A DNA stretch of 64,000 bases from Halichondria panicea (Eukaryota > Porifera > Demospongiae > Suberitida > Halichondriidae). The stretch lies in the NCBI RefSeq assembly GCF_963675165.1, contig NC_087391.1, positions 5,886,552 through 5,950,551 of the forward strand, written 5' to 3'. The notes under the pieces are model-generated. The model was not told the DNA's origin, made no database searches, and was given only the letters and a program-made list of their open reading frames with translations. The position numbers and the translations under genes were made by a program. Of the stretch, positions 1-10,066 are shown one piece after another (position 1 is the stretch's first letter; each line of letters opens with the position of its first letter).

Positions 1-227
1 TCTGGTGACATATCCCAACTCTCCCAATGGGAAGGGGTTTCCCCTGGCCAGTCAGACCTACAATGCACCACCCCCACTGCCCCCCAGAGGGGGTCGACAA
101 GACTCAGCGGATAATTACATGAATGACCTCCCTCAGAAGGTTGCAGAGCAAGCACTCGATGGTGAGTCAAAAATTGTTAAATTATTTAAAATTATCGTCT
201 CCCTCTGCAGAGCAATCTGACTACTAG
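1..227 (+). CDS. C-terminal end of an adaptor-like protein (partial)
   Basis: The last two exons of a gene that starts before the window are visible. The open frame runs to 161, a GT intron follows (162-210), and a short last exon at 211-227 ends in TAG (frame phase 1, giving ...ALDEQSDY). The tail has a proline-rich run, PPPLPPRGGR, that fits a class II SH3 ligand (PxxPxR), and YMND, which fits the pYxN motif bound by GRB2-type SH2 domains. This suggests a signalling receptor tail or scaffold. That is inference from short motifs; no catalytic domain lies in the window and I cannot name the family. Confidence 0.6.
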
Positions 228-642
228 AGCACACCCACACACACCACACACACCCACTCACTGACGTTGGTTTGTGACCCTCAATCAAGCGAGAAACCGG
301 CTGGTCCGGATGTGATCTAGTGGACTACTGCTGATCAATAAACTGCATGCCAATATTTTGTGATTATCTTTTCTACATTTAACAAGTTTCATAGCAATTT
401 TTGTAAGTCCACACTTTGTTCTGCGTCTTTCTATACTTTCATTGATTCGTGTTGCAATCATCATATTAATTTTGTATGCTGTATATGACAATAATTATTA
501 CAGCCTTGTGAGCTCGAGGACTGATTTATGTCAAAACAAATTCAGCTCAAAATTTTATTTTTGATAACGATCAATCTTCACCCTAATTAGCAATAAGAAT
601 AAATATATAAAATAATATTGTTTATCATACATAAATACTTGT
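228..642. other. Intergenic spacer, two converging 3' ends
   Basis: AT-rich spacer between the stop of the partial + strand gene and the stop of GCH1 on the - strand. It should hold both 3' UTRs. AATAAA signals on the - strand lie at 642-647 (overlapping the GCH1 stop) and near 556-561. No further gene seen. Confidence 0.6.
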
Positions 643-1520
643 TTATTTAGAGTGTATAATGGTGAGGAACTCTTCCCTAGTGCGTGGGTCATCTCTGAAG
701 GTGCCTAGCATGGAGCTAGTGACTGTCTGACTGTGACCTTTGTTGACCCCTCTCATGGTCATGCACATGTGCCTGTATGGGGGGGGGAAGCACACACAGT
801 CAGTGTGTGAGGGGGGTACACACAGTCAGTGTGTGTGTGTGTGTGAGGGGGGTACACACAGTCAGTGTGTGTGTGTGAGGGGGGTACACACAGTCAGTGT
901 GTGTGTGTGAGGGGGGTACACACAGTAGTGTGTGTGTGTGAGGGGGGTACACACAGTAGTGTGTGTGTGTGTGTGAGGGGGGTACACACAGTCAGTGTGT
1001 GTGTGTGAGGGGGGTACACACAGTAGTGTGTGTGTGTCAGTGTGTGTGTGTGAGGGGGTACACACAGTCGGTGTGTGTGTGTGTGAGAGGGGGGGGTACA
1101 CACAGTAGTGTGGAGTCAGTGTGTGTAAGGGGGGTACACTTACTTGGCTTGTATCACCACACCCACTCCAGTGGGTCCCACTGCACTCAGAATGGCCTCA
1201 GCTATCTCCTTGGTGAGTCTTTCCTGTACTGCACACACACACTCACATGCAGGCAAGGAGGGTACACACAAGAGCTGCTTACCTTGTAGACGTCTGCTAT
1301 ACATCTCCACAATGCGTGCTACCTTGCTCAGACCCAACACCTTCCCATTGGGTAGGTATCCCACATGCGCTGTACCATAGAAGGGGACCAGATGATGTTC
1401 ACACAGTGAGAACAACTCAATATCCTTAACCACTACCATCTCATCATGGTTCTCATCAAACACTCCTTCCTGCACCACACCTGAGCAAGCATGAGGGAAG
1501 ATAGCCTTCAATCATGCCCG

Positions 1521-1571
<51 letters not shown>

Positions 1572-1928
1572 TTATAACTAACCCTCTTATCTAATATGCA
1601 TAATGTACGTGTATAAAGCTCTACACATGTACGGAGCTCTTGTAGCAGTGACACAACGAGAGTACGTACCACTGAGATCCTCCTCATAGCCCTTGGTGAA
1701 GTAGAGAAGAGCTTTGGCTGCCCTTTGTGGAGTCTTGCTTAGCCCCTCTCTTTGTGGCCGCGGGTCCCCGAGGTTGTCTATAATGCTACTGAAGGCAGTG
1801 GAGAGATTGGACAGTACTCCCTCTGCTTTGGACCTCTCCTCGTCATCTCTCCAGTCCTTCGTGTTCAGTCCGCGAGAGTCAAAGTAAGAGAGCTTTAGCG
1901 AGCGTGACGGTCCTGTTCCTTCAGCCAT
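643..1928 (-). CDS. GCH1: GTP cyclohydrolase I
   Basis: Converts GTP to dihydroneopterin triphosphate, the first step of tetrahydrobiopterin synthesis; cytosolic homodecamer. Four exons joined in phase: 1670-1928, 1283-1480, 1144-1228 and 643-772, giving 223 aa, close to the 220-250 aa of animal enzymes. The zinc site is complete: Cys113 and His116 in CEHHLVPF, and Cys184 in HMCM. The signatures [13 protein letters not shown] and YSRRLQ are intact. The start ATG at 1928 opens a typical divergent N-terminal arm. The gene is transcribed divergently from QPCT with 57 bp between the ATGs. Intron 1 carries a (TAA)n tract and intron 3 a GT-rich minisatellite touching the donor of exon 3. The family call is certain; the exact N-terminus is slightly less so. 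Confidence 0.97.
784..1140. repeat. GT-rich minisatellite in GCH1 intron 3
   Basis: About ten imperfect units of roughly 24-36 bp, each of the form GAGGGGGGTACACACAGT followed by a variable (GT)n run. The array fills almost the entire intron and reaches to within a few bases of the donor site at 1143, whose intronic side (GTAAGTGTACCCCCC on the - strand) resembles the repeat unit. Confidence 0.9.
1519..1569. repeat. (TAA)n microsatellite
   Basis: Near-perfect ATA/TAA trinucleotide tract of about 50 bp inside GCH1 intron 1. Confidence 0.95.
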
Positions 1929-1985
1929 TTCTAATTAAAGAGCATTTGTTCTAATAAGAGCCCACTCATCAACAAAGCAACAAAG
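1929..1985. promoter_or_regulatory. Bidirectional GCH1/QPCT promoter
   Basis: Only 57 bp separate the divergent start codons of GCH1 (1928, -) and QPCT (1986, +). The stretch is AT-rich with no clear TATA box. Both 5' UTRs and a shared core promoter must fit here unless there are unseen upstream exons. Inferred from gene layout only. Confidence 0.55.
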
Positions 1986-4585
1986 ATGTCTGTCTACGGT
2001 CAAGGTCGAAACCTTTGCTCGTGGCTGGCGCTACTCGGTATGGCCACGCTGGTCACCTCTGCTGCTGCTGCTACTGTAAGATCCACTATACTATGTACAC
2101 ACACAATCATTCATGGGCCACATGTACACAGCATCGCTTCAAGATGCTCAGTAGCCAGAGAGTGCGCTCTATCATGCGTTGCAGTGATATAGAGTCTCTG
2201 AGAACACATGACTTCCCTGGAGTGCTCAAGGAGAGAGTGCCTGGGACCCCCGGTCATGAGGAAGTGCGCAAGGTAAGGAGCTATCTCATGAGAAGCTGTA
2301 CATTGCTACAATTAATTAATTAGTGGTACTTGTATTATAAATATATAGGTGGGGCAGAATGATGACTAGATAGCTTAGTGGTTAGTTAACTTGACTTTGG
2401 CTTCGTAAGGCGTGGGTTCGATTCCTCCCTCCTCCTCCCTGTTCTCTATATTTTCACAAATCTAATTAATATTTCATAACAGTATTTATTATTATAATAG
2501 TATATAGTGTCTCGACTGAGTCAGCTGAACTGCTCTCGATGGAACATTACAGAGCATTCATTTGAAGATGATACTCCGCTAGGCAGGAAACCATTCACTA
2601 ACATCATAGCCACTCTGGACCCTCATGTGAGCAAGAGACTTGTACTGGCTGCTCACTACGACTCTAAGATACTCACTGGGAAACAGTTCCTAGCAGCTAC
2701 TGACTCTGCCCTCCCTGTGGCCCTACTACTGGACCTGGCTCTCACTCTCGATGAGAAGCTACTGGAGAGAGAGGTAAGGTCCACCTGTACTTGTACCCTC
2801 CAGCTAGCTGACTGCTTACAACCTGTGTGTACTGTACTGTTCCCTCCAGCTAGCTGACTTTTTTTTTTCAGCTAGCTGACTACTCACTCCAACTCATCTT
2901 CACTGATGGGGAGGAAGCATTTCGTTACTGGACAGCTACCGACTCCCTGTATGGCGCTAGGAGGCTGGCTACTGACATGGCTGGAGAGCTACTGAGTGTG
3001 GAGGATAACAATGGGCTAGAGGCTATGACAGCGTTTGTACTGCTGGACCTGATTGGAGCAGCGAGTCCATCCTTCCATGACATGTATGAACCAGGCAGTC
3101 AACTCTTCCAGAGAATGGTCAAGATAGGTGAGGGCGGCCTCTAGCTGAGGTGTGAGGGCGGCCTCTAGCTGAGGCGTGGGTGTTGTAACCATAATCTAAT
3201 ATGTGGCCATTATTATGCAGGCCACCTGTTGATTGCTAGGACACCTGTTGGTTGCTAGGACGCATTCCAAGGCTATAAATATCTTATCTATTCATAGTCT
3301 CCCATATTAGGGCGTGTTGGGTTACACAATCCGTGAGATTTACGCTTGATTACGCTTGTTGGTGATAATAAGTGTGTACATGTCAGCACTTTCATTAGCT
3401 ATTGTATAATATTCGTCCCTTACAGAGCGGAGGCTGCATGATGATGGTCATTTAGAGGGCCACTCCAGCCACTACTTCAATGAGCGCACAGCTTATGGTC
3501 TTTATCACATTGAAGATGATCACAAACCATTTCTTGATAAAGGTATGTTTTGATGTGGGTACCTGTCTGCTCTAGTTATTCTGTTGGGCCTATAGAGTGT
3601 CAATGCAATTAGTGTGACTTACATTGTCCTGTGATCTCAACTGAAGCCCTTTTCCTGGGTCTCTGCCAACTGACAGCTAGTAAACAGCTTTGTGTGTGTA
3701 TGTACTAATGCTTCCATCCTCCCACATAGAGGTGTACCTATAGTGCATCTCATATCCTACCCATTCCCCCACATGGAGGTGTACCTATAGTGCATCTCAT
3801 AGCCTACCCATTCCCCCACATGGAGGTGTACCTATAGTGCATCTCATAGCCTACCCATTCCCCCACATGCAGGTGTACCTATAGTGCATCTCATAGCCTA
3901 CCCATTCTCCCACATGGAGGTGTACCTATAGTGCATCTCATATCCTACCCATTCCCCCACATGGAGGTGTACCTATAGTGCATCTCATAGCCTACCCATT
4001 CCCCCACATGGAGGTGTACCTATAGTGCATCTCATAGCCTACCCATTCCCCCACATGCAGGTGTACCTATAGTGCATCTCATAGCCTACCCATTCCCCCA
4101 CATGCAGGTGTACCTATAGTGCATCTCATAGCCTACCCATTCTCCCACATGGAGGTGTACCTATAGTGCATCTCATAGCCTACCCATTCCCCCACATGGA
4201 GGTGTACCTATAGTGCATCTCATAGCCTACCCATTCCCCCACATAGAGGTGTACCTATAGTGCATCTCATAGCCTACCCATTCCCCCACATGGAGGTGTA
4301 CCTATAGTGCATCTCATAGCCTACCCATTCCCCCACATGCAGGTGTACCTATAGTGCATCTCATAGCCTCCCCATTCTCCCACATGGAGGTGTACCTATA
4401 GTGCATCTCATAGCCTCCCCATTCCCCCACATGCAGGTGTACCTATAGTGCATCTCATAGCCTACCCATTCCCCTCTGTCTGGCACAAGTCATCGGACAA
4501 TGCTCAAGCTATAGACTGGAACACTGTAGCTAACCTCAGAAAAATCTTTTTAGTGTTTCTGCACGAATACTTTCACCTACGTTAA
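1986..4585 (+). CDS. QPCT: Glutaminyl-peptide cyclotransferase
   Basis: Zinc-dependent enzyme of the secretory pathway that cyclises N-terminal Gln to pyroglutamate. Six exons in phase: 1986-2075, 2132-2272, 2501-2773, 2872-3127, 3426-3542, 4437-4585; 341 aa versus about 360 in vertebrates. A hydrophobic N-terminus (LALLGMATLV) fits a signal peptide or anchor; QPCT versus the Golgi form QPCTL is not resolved. Zinc ligands are present: Asp145 in AATDSALP, Glu183 in DGEEAF (catalytic Glu182 beside it) and His309 in PFPSVWH. The active-site LLDLIGA and EDDHKPF are also present. The last exon uses the final copy of a 16-copy, 47-bp array made of its own acceptor region. Using any earlier copy would hit a TAG after reading into the next unit. 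Confidence 0.96.
2364..2436 (+). repeat. tRNA-like sequence (pol III A and B boxes) in QPCT intron 2
   Basis: An A-box-like TAGCTTAGTGG at 2371 and a perfect B box GGTTCGATTCC at 2415 are 44 bp apart, the spacing in a real tRNA. The acceptor, D and anticodon stems do not pair well, so this is more likely a decayed tRNA or the head of a tRNA-derived SINE than a functional tRNA. Confidence 0.4.
3732..4436 (+). repeat. 47-bp minisatellite copied from QPCT exon 6 acceptor
   Basis: Fifteen complete 47-bp units (15 x 47 = 705 bp exactly) stand directly upstream of the true last exon, which supplies the sixteenth copy of the first part. Each unit begins GTGTACCTATAGTGCATCTC, identical or nearly so to the start of exon 6, and ends in CCCACATGCAG, CCCACATGGAG or CCCACATAGAG. 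About one unit in four keeps the CAG acceptor. The duplicated segment spans the 3' splice site and about 39 coding bases. Confidence 0.95.
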
Positions 4586-4733
4586 TGTTACTTCATGCTG
4601 CAATAGTGTCCAGCCATTGTTAGCCATTATGTCTAATGGACCTCATGATTCATGGTATGTCAACTTTAGGGGGGAGTATTGTGTCTCAGTGCATGCCCAC
4701 ATAAACAAATTCACAGTCAATAGAGTTCAACAA

Positions 4734-4739
4734 TTTATT
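4734..4739 (-). terminator. SRF polyadenylation signal
   Basis: AATAAA on the - strand, about 139 bp beyond the SRF stop codon at 4878. Confidence 0.6.
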
Positions 4740-4877
4740 GCATGTTGGCAGGCCAGCTGCCAGTTCTGCCAGCAGAACATGAGTAGGTGAGTAGCTTTAG
4801 GGGCAAACTCAATACAACGAGAAGCGAGACCAGCTCAAATTAGAGAAACAGACTAGACAAGTGAGATAAGAGACAGT

Positions 4878-6371
4878 TTAGATTCGAATCGCCTGAGGAC
4901 TGTTCGTGTAAAGCCCTTGGGACGGATGGAACTTGTGATGTTGAATAGGGCTCCTGCTTGGTGATCTGTCAATGTAGGTCTCAATCATTGTCCCTTGGGC
5001 CACATGATGTAGCGATGGTGATCCTAGCTCCTCCATCATGCATTGCTGCATGCCTCCAGCTGGGCTACCAGGGTGATAGGGACTCCCGTAGGCTCTATGA
5101 GGGCTACCGGGTGTTTGGTGGGGTGGACTGTGACTGTACCCGGGGGGCGGGGGAGAGGAATGATGGGGCGACACTGTGGATATGGGCACAGGGGAACACT
5201 CTGGCATTGGGTGGAATCCCATGGACATCATTCCGTGGGGGATAGTCACCACAGAGGGGTTCACAATGGTATGCATCGGAGTGGCTGTCGAGACCATTGG
5301 ATCTCCCATAGAGTTCTGCAGAGACAGGGAGGTTCATAAACACACTCCACACACACAGCTATAGCTAGCAAGCTAAACACACTCCACACACACAGCTATA
5401 GCTAGCAAGCTAAACACACTCCACACACACAGCTATAGCTAGCTAGCTAAACACACTCCACACACACAGCTATAGCTAGCAAGCTAAACACACTCCACAC
5501 ACACAGCTATAGCTAGCTAGCTAAACACACTCCACACACACAGCTATAGCTAGCTAGCTAAACACACTCCACACACACAGCTATAGCTAGCTAGCTAAAC
5601 ACACTCCACACACACAGCTATAGCTAGCAAGCTAAACACACTCCACACACACAGCTATAGCTAGCTAGCTAAATACACTCCACACACACAGCTATAGCTA
5701 GCTAGCTAAACACACTCCACACACACAGCTATAGCTAGCTAGCTAGCTTACCTTGAAGTCGGCATCCTCTGGTAGTTGGTAGCCCAGCTCGGTCTCCTCG
5801 AAACCTGTCGCTGACATCCTAATGTCATAATCTCCCAGGTTGTGGTTGGGTGGGTCGGGCTGATGCAGGCACGTCTGAATGAGAGCCTTGCCAGCCTCCG
5901 AGGTGATCATAGGCTGCAGCTTGGGAGTAGCGAACGTGTAGACGTGGCCTGTCTCCGAAGCGACCAGCAGCATGACTTGGGTCCCAGTCAGAGTGCTCAG
6001 CTCGTACGCCTGTGGTTAAGAAGTACAAGGTAAAGCGTGTACATGTACGTACAAGCCCTGAAGCCACATACCTTCTTCATGATTCCTGACTTTCTCTTTG
6101 AAAATGTAGTGTATCTTCTCAACTTGTTTTGTATGTACTGCATCTCGATTTTTACTCGTCCTCTGGTCTTTTTTCCAGCAGGCAGTTGTCCAACCTTGTG
6201 GAGTTTCTCGTTGTTGAGCTGTAGGCTGCAGCTCTCGTCGTTATCGCTTGTACTTATCGATGATCGATCGTCATTGTCTGTGGAGTGCATCTTGGAGGGG
6301 TGGGGGAATTGGGAAAGGGAGGCAAAGGGATCCGTAGTAGTCATTGAGTGGGTGGTTCTATCTCCAAGCAT
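4878..6371 (-). CDS. SRF: Serum response factor (MADS-box transcription factor)
   Basis: Nuclear MADS-box dimer that binds CArG boxes (CC(A/T)6GG) and controls cytoskeletal and immediate-early genes with MRTF or TCF cofactors. Exons 6072-6371, 5752-6009 and 4878-5315 give 331 aa. The MADS domain (about residues 66-122) begins GKKTRGRVKIEMQYI, continues NKLRRYTTFSKRKSGIMKK and crosses the first intron into AYELSTLTGTQVM. The SRF-type (SAM) extension follows: LLVASETGHVYTFATPKLQP and MSATGFEETELGYQ. This extension separates it from MEF2 and plant MADS types. The C-terminus is rich in Pro, Ser and His, like an activation domain. The start is the first ATG after an upstream in-frame stop-free stretch lacking ATG. 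Two CArG-like sites lie upstream, suggesting autoregulation. Confidence 0.97.
5335..5748. repeat. 37-bp minisatellite in SRF intron 2
   Basis: About eleven units of 37 bp, AAACACACTCCACACACACA plus GCTATAGCTAGC(T/A)AGCT. The array fills the intron from about 20 bp past the acceptor of exon 3 to the donor of exon 2, whose intronic side (GTAAGCTAGCTAGC on the - strand) is part of the last unit. Variation is mostly AGCAAGCT versus AGCTAGCT. Confidence 0.95.
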
Positions 6372-6516
6372 TTTAGAAGTTAATTCCAGCAGTCGTGCCA
6401 GCACGTCTGAACTTCGCAGTATAAATCTTTTGTAGCTGAAGTGCTATAAAACTTGTAGCAAATTTGCTTTTCTGAACTTCAGTTTTGCAAGGATGTTTTT
6501 ATATGCACAACCCTTG

Positions 6517-6614
6517 CCACAGGATGTGGTAATGCATAATTATATAGTTGCTTATTAGTTCCCAATAAGGTATTCACTTCCTGCCCCACGCCTAATGCTT
6601 GCTCCCTTATAAGG
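6517..6614. promoter_or_regulatory. SRE-like cluster upstream of SRF (Ets site + CArG boxes)
   Basis: In the SRF upstream region there is a perfect CArG box CCTTATAAGG at 6605-6614, a one-mismatch CArG CCCAATAAGG at 6561-6570, and CCACAGGATGTGG at 6517-6529, whose CAGGATGT core matches the Ets/TCF half of the classical c-fos SRE. The sites lie about 150-245 bp upstream of the ATG. SRF genes of vertebrates are known to be controlled by SRF itself; that this also holds here is inference. Confidence 0.6.
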
Positions 6615-6837
6615 TAATCATGTGATCCATTTCAGTGATGCATTATTACCTCACAGATATTGCCGGCAAGACTGCACATATAGTGGCTTCAAGTTGTAGG
6701 GGAATATCTCAGCTGTGTGATAGCAGCAGCGACAGTCCCTACTCCCATGCACTGCACTATACAATACCTATACTCACTATACACTGTACACTATACCAGT
6801 ACCTCCCACTAGAGAGCAGGATGGGGGTTTGAGTACC

Positions 6838-7896
<1,059 letters not shown>

Positions 7897-8967
7897 TCAC
7901 TCTTCTCTTGCTTCCATCATGAGCAGACCTGGAGAGTGGGTGGGAGGTTGGCAAGAGATGAATGTACTCTACCCAATATAGTCAGCTCTCTATGCTAGCA
8001 CTCTGGGACCATTTGGCTAGGCCAGACAGCTACTATTCTATTATTATACATGCAGTGCTATAAATACCTTGTTGTCCATCAATGTCATCAAGCAGATCCC
8101 TCTTAGGTAGTAGTGGTTGTGGGCATGCACAGTGTGGGCAGTAGGCAGGTGACTGGCGGCCATAACGTGGAGAGGGGGGCTTCAGATAAGGTCTGAGTGC
8201 TCCAGCATGATGAGCCTGTCTCTCCCTGAACCAAGCAGGGTGGCCTGGAACCATACCTATCACCTACAGTGGGAACAACACACTAAACATGGCAACAGAC
8301 GTGACATCCAATTAGTGGCTGGAATGCTCTAAAATACCCCTAGCTAGAGAGCCAGTGTAAACAGGAAACTGTGCATGGCTTCACCTCATCACAGGTTCTC
8401 CTACTGACCACGGCCCTGAACCCCATCCTATTCCACAGACTGTCTCTCGCTAGAAGGAATTTGGGGAACTGACTCATCCAGTCCTCTCCAATGGCCCAAG
8501 GGAATATCTCGTACTTCTCATCTTCCTCATCTTCCTCAATATCATTGGCCAAATACCTGCTCACACAATAAAGAGGGTTCGAGTCAGGCACCGTGTGTGG
8601 GTGTGTATGTGTGTGTGTGTGGGGTACGGGGGTGTGTGTGTGTGTGAACACTTACAATGCTATAAAGAAGTTGAGTCGGTCGAATTCCTTGAGAGAGAGA
8701 TTGGCTCTTCTGAAGTACACAAACACCATGGCCAGTAGATACTGCACACACACACACACACACGGGATGCCATTGTCAGTAAAGGGGACATGTGTATGTA
8801 CCTTATCAGCTAGCTTGGCACATCCGTCCACCCAGAGGAAATCTTGAATGATGTCATCATCCAATAGCTCCAGAAACGCCATCAGATAATTGTCAGGTTG
8901 AGCTGGACAGTGGAGCTTTCGTTGAGGGAACCCATCAAACACCATCACCTCAGGACTGCTGGCCTCC
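7897..8967 (-). CDS. SPDYA: Speedy/RINGO Cdk activator
   Basis: Speedy/RINGO proteins bind and activate Cdk1 and Cdk2 without cyclin homology, notably in meiosis. Exons 8802-8967, 8656-8741, 8385-8556, 8068-8263 and 7897-7928 join in phase. The Spy1 core is clear: [22 protein letters not shown], split here as [12 protein letters not shown] and [10 protein letters not shown]; then [52 protein letters not shown] and [17 protein letters not shown] CxxC pair (CPHCACP) follows, as in vertebrate family members. The coding start is uncertain. The first Met in this exon is at 8945 (209 aa), but the exon opens at an acceptor at 8968 in an open frame, so one or more 5' exons may exist. The intron upstream is an acceptor-derived minisatellite. 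Confidence 0.9.
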
Positions 8968-9575
8968 CTGCAGAGAATACAACACCATACTAAACCCTAC
9001 ACCACCTCAGGACTGCTGGCCTCCCTGCAGAGAATACAACACCATACTAAACCCTACACCACCTCAGGACTGCTGGCCTCCCTGCAGAGAATACAACACC
9101 ATACTAAACCCTACACCCCACCACCTCAGGACTGCTGGCCTCCCTGCAGAGAATACAACACCATACTAAACCCTACACCCCACCACCTCAGGACTGCTGG
9201 CCTCCCTGCAGAGAATACAACACCATACTAAACCCTACACCACCTCAGGACTGCTGGCCTCCCTGCAGAGAATACAACACCATACTAAACCCTACACCCC
9301 ACCACCTCAGGACTGCTGGCCTCCCTGCAGAGAATACAACACCATACTAAACCCTACACCACCTCAGGACTGCTGGCCTCCCTGCAGAGAATACAACACC
9401 ATACTAAACCCTACACCCCACCACCTCAGGACTGCTGGCCTCCCTGCAGAGAATACAACACCATACTAAACCCTACACCACCTCAGGACTGCTGGCCTTC
9501 CTGCAGAGAATACAACACCATACTAAACCCTACACCACCTCAGGACTGCTGGCCTCCCTGCAGAGAATACAACAC
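8968..9575 (-). repeat. 57-62 bp minisatellite copied from Speedy exon acceptor
   Basis: Ten extra tandem copies of a unit that contains CTGCAG plus GGAGGCCAGCAGTCCTGAGG on the - strand, which is the 3' splice site and first ~22 coding bases of the Speedy exon at 8967. Units alternate between about 57 and 62 bp, depending on a CCCCA insertion. All copies keep the CAG/GG junction, so all look like potential acceptors. Confidence 0.93.
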
Positions 9576-10066
9576 CATACCTAGAATACCTACACACACA
9601 ATGAAGAGGGTTCCCTAACAACACTGGAGTTGGCTAATTACACTGAATGATCACAATGCACACAGAGCCCAACAAAACTAATTAATTGTGAAATTTTGTC
9701 CACTTTATATAATTTAATACCATCAACAAAGTTAAAATTGTCAATTACTTTATAAAGGCTTCCTAGAATAGTGGGTCTAATGAGGCATGAGGCACACAGT
9801 TAGAGTCTTGGGTGGCATGCTGACTAATAGGGTACAGCAACTCATTATACAGCAGCTCACATTCCTGCAAGTGCCCAGGGCTGCTCTTGACAGTGAGACC
9901 TCTTCAGACCTCTATCCACAGCATTGGCCATTCTTGGTCTATCTCTATTTAGCTATACTTGACTGGCACCTGTGCTTTAGCTGAGTTCACATGATACATG
10001 TACAAAGCATAGCAACAAACAGAGTCACATATACATGAAAAAGCAACCAAGCATACAAAAATGTAG
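9576..10066. other. Spacer between Speedy 5' region and NRDE2 3' end
   Basis: AT-rich stretch of about 490 bp. It should contain the Speedy promoter or 5' exon(s) and the NRDE2 3' UTR. A possible donor (CTAG/GTATGG on the - strand) lies near 9573-9580 but I could not support a coding exon upstream of it. Confidence 0.4.
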
